Assembly: GCA_025455085.1 (NCBI GenBank)
Contig: JALONF010000125.1
Span: forward strand, 1 to 11,067
DNA from: Ignavibacteriaceae bacterium
GTDB taxonomy: Bacteria > Bacteroidota > Ignavibacteria > Ignavibacteriales > Ignavibacteriaceae
Length of the DNA stretch: 11,067 nucleotides
Reading direction: 5' to 3'
The notes below the pieces were generated by a model. That model had not been told where the DNA came from. It saw only the letters and a list, made by a program, of their open reading frames with translations, and did no database searches. Position numbers and translations under genes: made by a program. This document shows, in pieces, positions 1 through 7,366 of this stretch; the first letter of the stretch is position 1, and every line of letters starts with the position of its first letter.

Positions 1-2013
1 TTAAATATCTGGTCTTTATTCAGTGGTTCTTCAAACAGATTATTGATTGGCACTTACGGTCAAGGTTTAAAAGAATTCAATCTTAAAACTAACCAGCTCA
101 AATCCTGGAAGGTCGATAATACCAACTTCAATGCCGCTTCATTTGCTTATGTTAAAACAATTCGTGAAGATAATAGTGGAATGATCTGGATTGGGTTTTG
201 GGGAGGTGGATTGGGAAGACTAAATCCGAGCACAAGTAATGTTGATCACTGGCGAAATGAAAAAAACAATCCCTCGAGTTTAAGTCATAACGATGTATGG
301 TCGATTTATCAGGATAGTAAAGGAAGAATCTGGATAGGAACGAATGGAGGAGGTTTAAACTTATTTAATGGTGAGAACAAAAATGAATTTCAGAAATGGA
401 ACGCTCACAGGAAAAACAACCAATCTCTGAGCAGCAATAACATCTATACAATTTATGAGTCGGTAAATGGAAATAAGCAAAAGGATCAAACAATTTTATG
501 GATTGGAACTGCAAATGGATTGAATAAATTTGTAATAGAAAATGATTCGGGGAAAAGTGATGGATCAAAATTAAATGTTGAAATAAAGTTTTACACTGTC
601 GCTGATGGCTTGCCCGATAATGCGATTGAAAGTATTCTTGAGGATGAAAATGGTAATCTATGGATTGGAACAAGTACAGGAATCACATTTTTCGATATTA
701 AGGAAGAACGCTTTACAAACTTTACTGTTGCAGATGGCTTATCAGGAAGTTCTTTTAATTCAAGCGCCGCATTTAAAACTGCCGAAGGTATAATGCTCTT
801 TGGCTGTACGAACGGACTAAATTATTTTGATCCTTATCGAATAAAACAATCAACATATTCTCCTCCGGTGGTTATAACTGATTTTAAAATATTTAACCAG
901 CCTGCTGGGAACGAGAGTTTATCTTCTTTGAACTCAGGAATCTTTAATTTAAAGGAAGTCACTCTTTCTTATAATCAAAACGATTTCTCTTTTCAATTTG
1001 CGTCGCTGGATTATAATGCACCTGAAATGAACCAATACGCATATTTTCTGGAAGGTTTTGACAAAGAATGGATTTACAGCGGGAAGAGACGATTCGTAAC
1101 GTACACAAATCTCGATCCCGGTGAATATATATTCCAGGTAAAAGCAACAAACAGCGACGGAATATGGAGCAATCAACTTGCGAAGATTTTTATTGTGATC
1201 AATCCTCCTTTCTGGCAAACATGGTGGGCATATTCAATTTATTTTATATCATTAATGGGTGCGCTTTATTTCATCAGACATACTGAATTAAAAAGAAGAA
1301 AAAGGAAAGAAGAAGAAAGATTAAGGAGAGAAAGAGAAGAAGCACGGTTGCGTGAAGCTGAATTAAAAGCAGTTAATATCGAACAGGAAAAAGAAATCGA
1401 AAAACAAAAAATAAGAAACAGAATTGCGCAGGATCTGCACGATGAAATTGGAAGCAACCTCAGCAGTATTTCTTTGATGAGTGAATTAATTCAGAAAGAT
1501 GAAAATATTAATGCTGAAGCTTCGGAAAAAATAAAACGTATTCACAAGGTAGCGAAAGGTTCAACTCAATCAATTCGTGATATCGTTTGGTTGACGAATC
1601 CATCTTCTGACAGTTTGAAAGACCTTATCGCTAAAATGCGGGAAGTTGCCGAAAACATTCTCGGAAAATTCAATTTGCATTTTGATTATCCGAACGACAT
1701 TACTGAAATCAATCTGCTGCCTGAAACTAAAAGAAATATTTTCTTTATTTATAAGGAAAGTCTGAATAATATTATCAAGCACGCAGAAGCTAAATCTGTT
1801 TGGATTAAATTCGGAACAGAAAATAGCAGCATCTTTCTTTCCATAAAGGATGATGGTAAAGGATTTAGTTCAGCGGCCAGCTTTAGCGGTAATGGACTGA
1901 AAAATATCAGATCTCGTGCAAAAGAAATAAATGCAGATTTGAAGTTTGAAAGTACTCCGGGCAAAGGAACCAGCCTTGAATTAATTGCAGATATCACGCA
2001 AACGCGTGATTGA
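1..2013 (+). CDS. Propeller-sensor histidine kinase, 5'-truncated by the window edge
   Basis: This is a membrane sensor kinase that should autophosphorylate on histidine and pass the phosphate to a response regulator. The frame is open to base 1, so the true start lies upstream; the TTG at 43 falls inside a blade motif and is not a start. Propeller blade motifs of the two-component-regulator type (WIGTxxGGLxxF) recur near 37, 184, 328, 496, 655 and 790. A Y_Y_Y-type domain spans about 961-1200. One membrane helix (about 1210-1275) is followed by a charged coiled coil (about 1276-1420). The HisKA_3 box DLHDEIGSNLSSI has its phospho-accepting His at 1438-1440. The ATPase part shows an N-box (KESLNNIIKHAEA), DDGKGF (1849-1866), GNGLKNIRSRA and GKGT. 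No receiver or HTH domain is fused, so this is a simple kinase and not a hybrid. The regulator gene starts 58 nt downstream, which supports a cognate pair. The ligand is unknown. Confidence 0.93.
   Translation, partial: LNIWSLFSGSSNRLLIGTYGQGLKEFNLKTNQLKSWKVDNTNFNAASFAYVKTIREDNSGMIWIGFWGGGLGRLNPSTSNVDHWRNEKNNPSSLSHNDVWSIYQDSKGRIWIGTNGGGLNLFNGENKNEFQKWNAHRKNNQSLSSNNIYTIYESVNGNKQKDQTILWIGTANGLNKFVIENDSGKSDGSKLNVEIKFYTVADGLPDNAIESILEDENGNLWIGTSTGITFFDIKEERFTNFTVADGLSGSSFNSSAAFKTAEGIMLFGCTNGLNYFDPYRIKQSTYSPPVVITDFKIFNQPAGNESLSSLNSGIFNLKEVTLSYNQNDFSFQFASLDYNAPEMNQYAYFLEGFDKEWIYSGKRRFVTYTNLDPGEYIFQVKATNSDGIWSNQLAKIFIVINPPFWQTWWAYSIYFISLMGALYFIRHTELKRRKRKEEERLRREREEARLREAELKAVNIEQEKEIEKQKIRNRIAQDLHDEIGSNLSSISLMSELIQKDENINAEASEKIKRIHKVAKGSTQSIRDIVWLTNPSSDSLKDLIAKMREVAENILGKFNLHFDYPNDITEINLLPETKRNIFFIYKESLNNIIKHAEAKSVWIKFGTENSSIFLSIKDDGKGFSSAASFSGNGLKNIRSRAKEINADLKFESTPGKGTSLELIADITQTRD
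1993..2010. promoter_or_regulatory. Palindrome, site 1 (candidate operator upstream of the response regulator)
   Basis: Arms ATCACGC and GCGTGAT form a perfect 7-bp inverted repeat around the 4-nt loop AAAC. It overlaps the final codons of the kinase and ends just before its TGA stop. Its centre lies about 70 nt before the ATG at 2072. The same arms occur at 2742-2761. The repetition and the matched spacing suggest a binding site for a dimeric regulator, most simply the NarL-type protein encoded next. It is not followed by a T-tract, so a terminator is less likely. Confidence 0.5.
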
Positions 2014-2071
2014 ACTGCTCTATTCAATAACTTAATTTGGCTTACAGTTAAAAGATAAGTATTTAAATAGA

Positions 2072-2716
2072 ATGAACATTCACATAGATGTAATAGTAAT
2101 TGAGGACAACGAGCTTTTTCGGGATTCGCTTAAGGAGGCTATCAACAAGAGCAGTGACATCAACTGTAAGTACACATTCAGTTCTGGAGAAGCTGCTCTT
2201 GACTTTATTGCGAAAGAAGAGTTAGTGCCCGACATTATTCTGCTTGATATCGGTCTTCCCGGTATGAACGGAATCGAGTTGATTCCGGAACTTAGAAAAT
2301 TATCTCCCACATCGAAAATAATTATTATCACCGTGCATGATGATGATGAGAATGTCTTTAATGCAATCTGCGCAGGTGCTTCAGGTTATCTGCTTAAGGA
2401 TTTATCATCGGAAAAAATATTAGCTTCAATTATCGAAGTAATGAATGGCGGTGCGCCGATGAATTCGCATATCGCTAAAAAAGTATTGAATATGTTCAGA
2501 GATCAGAATGTAAAGTCAAACGGCTACAGCCTCTCAGAAAGAGAAAAAGAAATATTAAGCTTGCTGGTTGAAGGCTTGAGCAAAAAACAAATCGCAGAAA
2601 AAATTTTCCTCAGTCACCATACCGTTGATTCACACCTTCGCAACATCTACGCAAAGCTTGAAGTCCACTCCCGCAGCAGTGCAATCTCTAAGGCAATAAA
2701 AGAAAAACTCCTTTAA
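2072..2716 (+). CDS. NarL/FixJ-family response regulator with LuxR-type HTH
   Basis: A cytoplasmic transcription regulator of 214 aa, the usual family length. The receiver domain (about residues 5-122) has the acidic pair E11/D12, the phospho-acceptor D59 in LLDIGLPGMNG, T87 and the conserved K109 (LLKD). The C-terminal LuxR/GerE helix-turn-helix (about 153-212) has the typical LSEREKEILSLLVEGLSKKQIA and the recognition part LSHHTVDSHLRNIYAKL. The ATG at 2072 gives a complete receiver domain; the upstream AAAGATAAG is only a weak ribosome site. The gene lies 58 nt after the propeller histidine kinase on the same strand, so it is very probably that kinase's partner. The palindrome centred about 70 nt upstream suggests autoregulation (inference). 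The target genes are not proven, but the same palindrome precedes the next secreted-protein gene. Confidence 0.95.
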   Translation: MNIHIDVIVIEDNELFRDSLKEAINKSSDINCKYTFSSGEAALDFIAKEELVPDIILLDIGLPGMNGIELIPELRKLSPTSKIIIITVHDDDENVFNAICAGASGYLLKDLSSEKILASIIEVMNGGAPMNSHIAKKVLNMFRDQNVKSNGYSLSEREKEILSLLVEGLSKKQIAEKIFLSHHTVDSHLRNIYAKLEVHSRSSAISKAIKEKLL

Positions 2717-2741
2717 ATCCCTTCATAATTTCATTATGTAA

Positions 2742-2761
2742 AATCACGCATTTGCGTGATT
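2742..2761. promoter_or_regulatory. Palindrome, site 2 (candidate operator upstream of the first cargo gene)
   Basis: Arms AATCACGC and GCGTGATT form a perfect 8-bp inverted repeat around the loop ATTT. It matches site 1 (1993-2010) in the inner 7 bp of both arms. The similarity runs on to the right: both copies continue GATTGAA, two bases, then GCT. The centre is about 68 nt before the TTG start at 2820, nearly the same distance as site 1 from its gene. It could also act as a weak terminator for the regulator gene, but no T-tract follows directly. Confidence 0.5.
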
Positions 2762-2819
2762 GAATAGCTATCGCTGTGAATTTATTTTTCAAAGTAAAAA
2801 CAAATTAACAAGATAAATT

Positions 2820-5720
2820 TTGAAAACGATTCTTATTACAATTTTCATATCATTTATTGTAGCTAGAATTTTCTCACAGCCACTAACCGGATCATATACA
2901 ATCGGAGGAAATTCACCGGACTTTGCAACTCTTCAATTAGCAGCCGACGCATTAAATGCCAGAGGAGTATCCGGCGCTGTATTCTTTAACATTCGCCCTG
3001 GAACATATTCTAAGAACGGAGGGAATAATACAGTTCTAATGCTTGATAGTATAGTCACAGGTTTGTCATCTGTTAATCGTATTACATTCCAACCGGATGA
3101 TGGAGCGGGAGGAAATGTTGATAATGTTATTTTGGAAATGAACATAACTGATCCAAATACAGCCGATCCAAGACTTGTTTTGGTTGGTCTTGATTACATA
3201 ACATTTCAAAATTTAACCTTCCTGGAAAATGATTCTTCTCTGCATGTTTTCAATAATCGTCTTGTTGATTTACAAATAAATTCCTTTTTCAATCCTGTGA
3301 TTGAAGGTGTTGTGTTTGATGGATGCAAATTTATTGGATCGAATCCTACCGGTACCGAAACTGGAATTGGATTAAATTCTGGGACCAATGACATTACTAT
3401 TACAGGTAATACTTTTATGAGATTACTTAATGGTGTGCTTACTGCTTCTTCATTTAGTTCTTTCGGAAATTTAATAATCGAAGACAATCAGTTTCTTGCC
3501 GGATGGCGCTCCTTCTCGGGTGCTGGGGATCCGCTTGGCTCTGCAATTCAAGTAAGTTACCAGAACATTTTTATCAGAAGAAATATTATAGATTTTGCAG
3601 GAAGTGCAACTAGTGGTCTTACTGGCATTTATATCGGTGTTCATAATGGAATGCAGCAAATTGTCTTAGAACAAAATTTAGTTACCGGCTATGTTCATAC
3701 TGCATTAAAAGTTCAAAGTTTAGGAGGTGGTCAGGCGGATTCAATATTGGTTGCAAATAATATCATTAATGTGACCTCTCATCCTCTAGTAACTAACGCA
3801 GGTGGTTTTGGAATTTATATAACAGCTAATAATTCAAAGATGGTATTTAATACTATGGTTATTTATGGTGGAAAACTTACTGGTTTGGGTATATATGGTG
3901 ATGATGTAAAAGTTTTGAATAATATATTAATTATCAAACCATCATACGATTTTAACTTTGGTTATGATCAGGGTAATGCCTCACAATCAATGAATTTACA
4001 GTCGAATTACAACGTAATTTTTACTCAGTTTATTGGAAGCAGCGGAATTCTCGTCCCAATAATTAGTGATGGTGTAGGCTATTATTCATTAATCGATTAT
4101 CAAAATGGTACCGGGTTGGATACAAATTCTATTTCCCAAGATATAGAATTTTTATCTATAGATGACTTGCATCTAACAGAATGTCAGTCGCAGGATCCCG
4201 AATTAAGAGGAATCCCGATACAAGGTGTTACATTGGATTTTGACGGAGAAATTCGAGATGAAACTTCTCCGATGATGGGTGCTGATGAAAATGATGCTCG
4301 CAGTAATGATATGTTTGGAGAACCGTTTGTAACTGAAATATCAGGAACTGCTTTTTCCATTACCGCAGCTAAATTTGATAATCTTTTAGCAGATGGTTTA
4401 GCCATTCCCGATTATGATAATAATCAGGTTCTTTTATTTCATTATAATGGTGATAAAACATTTTCTCAATCAGGAGCACTTCAAACTCCTTATCCACCTA
4501 CCGAAGTTAAATTCCATGATCTTGATAAAGACTCTCACAAGGATTTAATAGTTGGTTTTTATGCAAACTATTTACAAATCTTCTGGGGAGATGGAGCAGG
4601 TGGATTTCCATCCAACACAATACTAAATACTTCGGGTCATGTTAAGTCCATCGAAATTGGCAATGATAATTTTTTCCAGGAACAACAGGTATTTCTTACA
4701 ATCGATGATGGAGGATTCCCCCCTAACATAAGTTTTATGGCTTACATAGCTGATGATAATGGAAGGGAAAATGTAGAAGTTGTATTAATTAAAAAACCAG
4801 GGACGAATGTTCCCGATACTATCTATGCAGTGATGGACGATATAGCAATTGGGAATATTGATGCTGAGCCCAATGATGAAATAGTCGCTCTCACTATAGG
4901 TATTCCGTCTCCGGTTTATATTTTTAATGATACTACCGTCTCGGGAAATTATTATCCGTATTCCACAAATTATCGTTATGTATTTGGTAATACTTCTAGC
5001 TTAACATCATCATCAAGCATCAGCATTGCTGATTTTGATGATGACGGCGACAATGATATTCTATCAACTGGTTTTAGTTCCGATGAAATAATACTCCTTA
5101 GGAATTTAGGCAATTTCAGTTTTTTTGATGAAGAAATAATCACTAGACAAACAGAAGGTTTTGTTGTTATGGACTATGAAAATGATGGAGATAAAGATAT
5201 TGTTACTATGAATAGACTCCTTGAAACAAATGGTATTACAGTTTTTTTGAATGACGGCTTTGGAAATTTTACTGTTCGTGAGAATTGTTACTTCCCCTAC
5301 GCTGATGGGGTGCCTTGGTCAATCATAGCTTCTGATTTTGATCTGGATGGCAGGACTGATATAGCGATTACTTCCACAAGCGATTCACTTTATGTTTTAT
5401 ACAATTTGGGCGGTGGTACAGTTGGAATTCAAGAAGAGAAGATAATAGAAACCCCGACTACATTTTCACTTGCACAAAATTTCCCAAATCCATTTAATCC
5501 AACAACAACTATTCAGTTCTCACTTCCACAAGCCGGAGATGTATCTCTCAAAATATACAACCTGCTTGGAGAAGAAGTAAAAACTCTTGTCGATGAATAC
5601 CGGCAAGCAGGAAAACATTCTGCTCAATTCAATGCAAACAACCTGGCAAGCGGAATTTATTTCTACAGAATTCAAGCAGGTTCATTCGTTGAAACAAAGA
5701 AAATGATTTTGCTTCGTTAA
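2820..5720 (+). CDS. Secreted beta-helix and FG-GAP/VCBS repeat protein with T9SS sorting domain
   Basis: A 966-aa exported protein. The start is TTG: an in-frame TAA lies only 6 nt upstream, and the TTG gives a clean signal peptide (MKTILITIFISFIVARIFS, then QP). Residues about 20-490 look like a right-handed parallel beta-helix, with many short N/V/I-rich rungs such as NDITITGNTF and DSILVANNIINVTS. This part closes with DFDGEIRD...GADE, as in choice-of-anchor-type beta-helix proteins. Residues about 550-860 carry FG-GAP/VCBS propeller repeats with calcium-loop motifs DLDKDSHKD, DFDDDGDND, DYENDGDKD and DFDLDGRTD. Residues 882-966 are a type A T9SS sorting domain (NFPNPFNPTTT ... ETKKMILLR), which in characterised T9SS is cut off by the PorU sortase after outer-membrane passage. 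The protein is probably a surface or released adhesive or carbohydrate-related protein. No catalytic residues are recognised, so no enzymatic activity is claimed. Palindrome site 2 lies upstream. Confidence 0.9.
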   Translation: MKTILITIFISFIVARIFSQPLTGSYTIGGNSPDFATLQLAADALNARGVSGAVFFNIRPGTYSKNGGNNTVLMLDSIVTGLSSVNRITFQPDDGAGGNVDNVILEMNITDPNTADPRLVLVGLDYITFQNLTFLENDSSLHVFNNRLVDLQINSFFNPVIEGVVFDGCKFIGSNPTGTETGIGLNSGTNDITITGNTFMRLLNGVLTASSFSSFGNLIIEDNQFLAGWRSFSGAGDPLGSAIQVSYQNIFIRRNIIDFAGSATSGLTGIYIGVHNGMQQIVLEQNLVTGYVHTALKVQSLGGGQADSILVANNIINVTSHPLVTNAGGFGIYITANNSKMVFNTMVIYGGKLTGLGIYGDDVKVLNNILIIKPSYDFNFGYDQGNASQSMNLQSNYNVIFTQFIGSSGILVPIISDGVGYYSLIDYQNGTGLDTNSISQDIEFLSIDDLHLTECQSQDPELRGIPIQGVTLDFDGEIRDETSPMMGADENDARSNDMFGEPFVTEISGTAFSITAAKFDNLLADGLAIPDYDNNQVLLFHYNGDKTFSQSGALQTPYPPTEVKFHDLDKDSHKDLIVGFYANYLQIFWGDGAGGFPSNTILNTSGHVKSIEIGNDNFFQEQQVFLTIDDGGFPPNISFMAYIADDNGRENVEVVLIKKPGTNVPDTIYAVMDDIAIGNIDAEPNDEIVALTIGIPSPVYIFNDTTVSGNYYPYSTNYRYVFGNTSSLTSSSSISIADFDDDGDNDILSTGFSSDEIILLRNLGNFSFFDEEIITRQTEGFVVMDYENDGDKDIVTMNRLLETNGITVFLNDGFGNFTVRENCYFPYADGVPWSIIASDFDLDGRTDIAITSTSDSLYVLYNLGGGTVGIQEEKIIETPTTFSLAQNFPNPFNPTTTIQFSLPQAGDVSLKIYNLLGEEVKTLVDEYRQAGKHSAQFNANNLASGIYFYRIQAGSFVETKKMILLR

Positions 5721-5762
5721 CGATATGATCATCGAAAATAATAAATCACATAACAAATAATC

Positions 5763-5770
5763 AAAAGGAG
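5763..5770 (+). promoter_or_regulatory. Strong Shine-Dalgarno site that fixes a TTG start
   Basis: AAAAGGAG ends 6 nt before the TTG at 5777. This is the best ribosome site in the left half of the window. It supports TTG as the start of the broken propeller gene, since no ATG gives the signal peptide MKSLLSFLVLSLFLLSPLTNA. Confidence 0.7.
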
Positions 5771-6225
5771 TAAAAATTGAAATCTCTACTTTCATTTCTG
5801 GTGCTAAGTCTATTTTTATTAAGTCCTTTAACTAATGCCCAATGGGTACAAACGAGCTTAACCAATCAAAGGGTAAATGCTCTTGTTATAAATAACAATT
5901 CTATCCTTGCCGGGACTAATGGCAATGGTGTTTATGTTTCAACAAACAATGGTTTAAGCTGGAGTGCTATTAATACCGGGTTGACAAATACTTTTGTTCA
6001 TGCTCTTTCAATTAAGGGTACAAACCTGTTTGCTGGGACTTATGGCGGCGGTGTATTTCGTTCAACAAATAATGGTGCAAACTGGAATACAGCTAATAAC
6101 GGAGTGACAAATCCTTACATATTAACTTTTGCTGTAAATGACACAAACCTCTTTGCCGGCACTGAGCCCGCTGGCGGTAGCGTAGTATTCCGTTCAACCA
6201 ACAACGGTCTAAGCTGGAGCCCGGC

Positions 6226-6251
6226 TAATAACGGGCGCAGTTAATAACGGG
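6226..6251 (+). repeat. 10-nt direct repeat at the first frameshift
   Basis: TAATAACGGG occurs at 6226-6235 and 6242-6251, separated by CGCAGT. This adds 16 nt, a +1 shift. The bases after the first copy read naturally as the end of another blade (GCA GTT AAT AAC GGG TTA ACA, A V N N G L T). The junction therefore looks like two propeller blades joined out of register. Confidence 0.75.
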
Positions 6252-6410
6252 TTAACAAATACATATATTCACGCTGTTGCTGCGAATAGTGTAAATCTAT
6301 TTGCTGGGTCTGAAGGAGGACTGATATTTATTTCAACTAACAACGGCTCAAACTGGAGTGGTTACAATGTTGGCGTTGTAACTTCTACTTTTTATACTTT
6401 TGCTTTCAGC

Positions 6411-6430
6411 GGAACTAATAGGAACTAATA
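6411..6430 (+). repeat. Perfect 10-nt tandem duplication at the second frameshift
   Basis: GGAACTAATA is present twice with no spacer (6411-6420 and 6421-6430). One copy gives the expected blade sequence SGTNIFAG; two copies shift the frame by +1 and create the TAA at 6423-6425. Confidence 0.85.
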
Positions 6431-6717
6431 TCTTTGCAGGTGCTTGGGGCGCAGGTGTGTTTCTTTCAACCGACAATGGTTCTAGTTGGAACGCAATTAA
6501 TGCCGGATTAACTGATCTAGATGTTCTTTCGCTTGCCGTAAAAGGCGATACTCTTTTCGCCGGTACTTTTAGCAGCGGTGTATGGAAGCGCCCGCTTTCG
6601 GAAATTATCACCTCGGCTGATGATATACAGATTGGTTTGCCAACTGATTTTATTCTGAAACAAAACTATCCGAATCCATTCAACCCTTCCACAAAAATCA
6701 GGTATAGCATCCCATCT

Positions 6718-6744
6718 GTCATTGGGAACGAAGTGAAGCAATCT
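6718..6744 (+). repeat. Dispersed-repeat-like insert 1 in a sorting domain
   Basis: The segment begins GTCATTGGGAACG and ends AAGTGAAGCAATCT. It resembles the GTCATTGCGAACGAAGTGAAG family that I know from many environmental bacterial genomes, with imperfect ATTG/CAAT ends. It is read in frame as VIGNEVKQS inside the first hairpin loop of the sorting domain. That loop is about 8 residues longer here than in the 503-aa neighbour. Family membership is from memory, not from a search. Confidence 0.55.
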
Positions 6745-6850
6745 CAATTTGTCAGTTTGAAAGTGTATGACATTATCGGTAATGAAGTTGCAACTTTAGT
6801 TAATGAAGAACAGTTTGCTGGAAGTTATGAAGTTGAATTCAATTCAAGTG

Positions 6851-6875
6851 GTCATTCCGGCGAAGTCCGGAATCT
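6851..6875 (+). repeat. Dispersed-repeat-like insert 2: palindrome in a sorting domain
   Basis: A perfect inverted repeat ATTCCGG / CCGGAAT (6854-6860 and 6867-6873) encloses CGAAGT. It resembles the GTCATTCCGGCGAAnnCCGG family of dispersed palindromes. It is read in frame as HSGEVRN between the conserved FNSSG and LPSGIYFY, where sister domains have about 7 fewer residues. Confidence 0.6.
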
Positions 6876-6915
6876 GCCGAGTGGAATTTATTTTTATAAA
6901 TTACAAGCTGGTAAT

Positions 6916-6937
6916 CCTTCGACAGGCTCAGGACAAG
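6916..6937 (+). repeat. Dispersed-repeat-like insert 3 in a sorting domain
   Basis: The segment begins CCTTCGACAGG and ends CTCAGGACAAG. It resembles the CCTTCGACAGGCTCAGG family common in intergenic DNA of many bacteria. It is read in frame as NPSTGSGQV between LQAG and FTETKKM. Sister domains read LQSDNFVETKK here, about 8 residues shorter. Confidence 0.6.
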
Positions 6938-7067
6938 TTTTCACTGAAACTAAGAAGATGTTATTGATTAAATAATGAAGCACAAAGAACCGACAGCATA
7001 TCTTCGGTGTAAACCTGCAGTCAGGGATGATATATATGAAAAAAACATTTGCTTCAATTATCTTTTA

Positions 7068-7094
7068 ACTCTGTTGATAAAATATTAACAGAGT
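7068..7094. terminator. Hairpin, probable transcription terminator
   Basis: ACTCTGTTGATA (7068-7079) pairs with TATTAACAGAGT (7083-7094) over 12 positions with one G·T, around an AAA loop. The following ATTTATTT is a weak T-tract, and TTTT also lies just upstream on the other side. The hairpin sits 93 nt after the stop of the broken propeller gene. The stem is long and well paired, but its AT-rich top and poor T-tract leave function uncertain. Confidence 0.5.
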
Positions 7095-7149
7095 ATTTAT
7101 TTGTCCATATTAAGTTATTAGCTTTTGCATTTTTGTTAGAAAAAATTTA

Positions 7150-7180
7150 TTGTTGACAGGTAAGAATATTTCTATATTTC
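7150..7180 (+). promoter_or_regulatory. Weak promoter-like element
   Basis: TTG (7150-7152), 20 nt, then TATATTTC (7173-7180) resembles the Bacteroidetes pattern TTTG...TAnnTTTG. A TTGACA at 7153-7158 overlaps it but is only 14 nt from TATATT. No gene starts soon after; the next start is 277 nt downstream, so any transcript would have a long leader. Confidence 0.25.
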
Positions 7181-7338
7181 ATGCAGGCGCTATAGCCAAA
7201 CTACGCTATCTCCGCTTACTTCATATTATTTTTCCTCAAGCTTATATACAGTTTTCTGAGTAGAATTCTGTTTTTGTTTATGGATTAAATCAATTTAAGT
7301 ATTTAGTATAAAATTATAATTATCAAGGTAGATAAAAG

Positions 7339-7366
7339 TTTCACAAATAATTTCATCACCTATAAT
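7339..7366 (+). promoter_or_regulatory. Candidate sigma-70-like promoter of the 503-aa gene
   Basis: A perfect TATAAT (7361-7366) lies 16 nt after TTTCAC (7339-7344), a partial -35 match. It is about 92 nt before the ATG at 7458, a sensible promoter position. In an AT-rich region such a match can arise by chance. Confidence 0.35.

Larger units (their letters stand above)
5777..6975 (+). pseudogene. BNR-like beta-propeller protein with T9SS sorting domain, broken by two frameshifts
   Basis: The frame opens at a TTG with a strong ribosome site and a signal peptide (about residues 1-21, ...LTNA, then QW). It stops at 6244 after SPANNG. Blade sequence resumes in the second frame from 6243 (NNGLTNTYIHAVAANSVNLFAG...STNNGSNW) and stops at 6423. 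It resumes in the third frame through 6975. Blades share [L/I]FAGTxGGGVFxSTNNGxxWxxxNxG; five such motifs are visible, one per 43-46 residues. They resemble BNR/sortilin-type propellers, but no sialidase catalytic set is seen. Both breaks coincide with 10-nt direct repeats, and removing 16 and 10 nt would give one 390-aa product. The sorting domain (about 6640-6972) is intact but carries three repeat-like insertions. As written, the 5' part would make a 155-aa protein without a sorting signal. Assembly or sequencing error in a repetitive gene is a real alternative to a true pseudogene. Confidence 0.85.

Noticed and set aside
365..673. 102-aa minus-strand frame inside the kinase gene
   Set aside because: It lies fully within strongly supported kinase coding sequence, is rich in His/Phe/Ser as an antisense shadow would be, and shows no domain or ribosome site.
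949..1218. Minus-strand frames of 63 and 89 aa over the Y_Y_Y region
   Set aside because: Shadows of the kinase gene with no family features.
2742..2761. Intrinsic terminator after the response regulator
   Set aside because: No T-tract follows directly, and the same palindrome occurs inside the kinase 3' end at the same distance from the next gene, so an operator fits better. A secondary terminator role is not excluded.
6717..6754. True target-site duplications (TGTCA, and AGTGG at 6847/6880) proving transposition
   Set aside because: Removing the full 33 nt would leave the sorting domain shorter than its sisters, and 5-nt matches are common by chance; kept only as a hint.
5777..6975. Sialidase
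   Set aside because: BNR-like blade motifs alone do not make a sialidase; no catalytic Arg triad or FRIP motif is visible.
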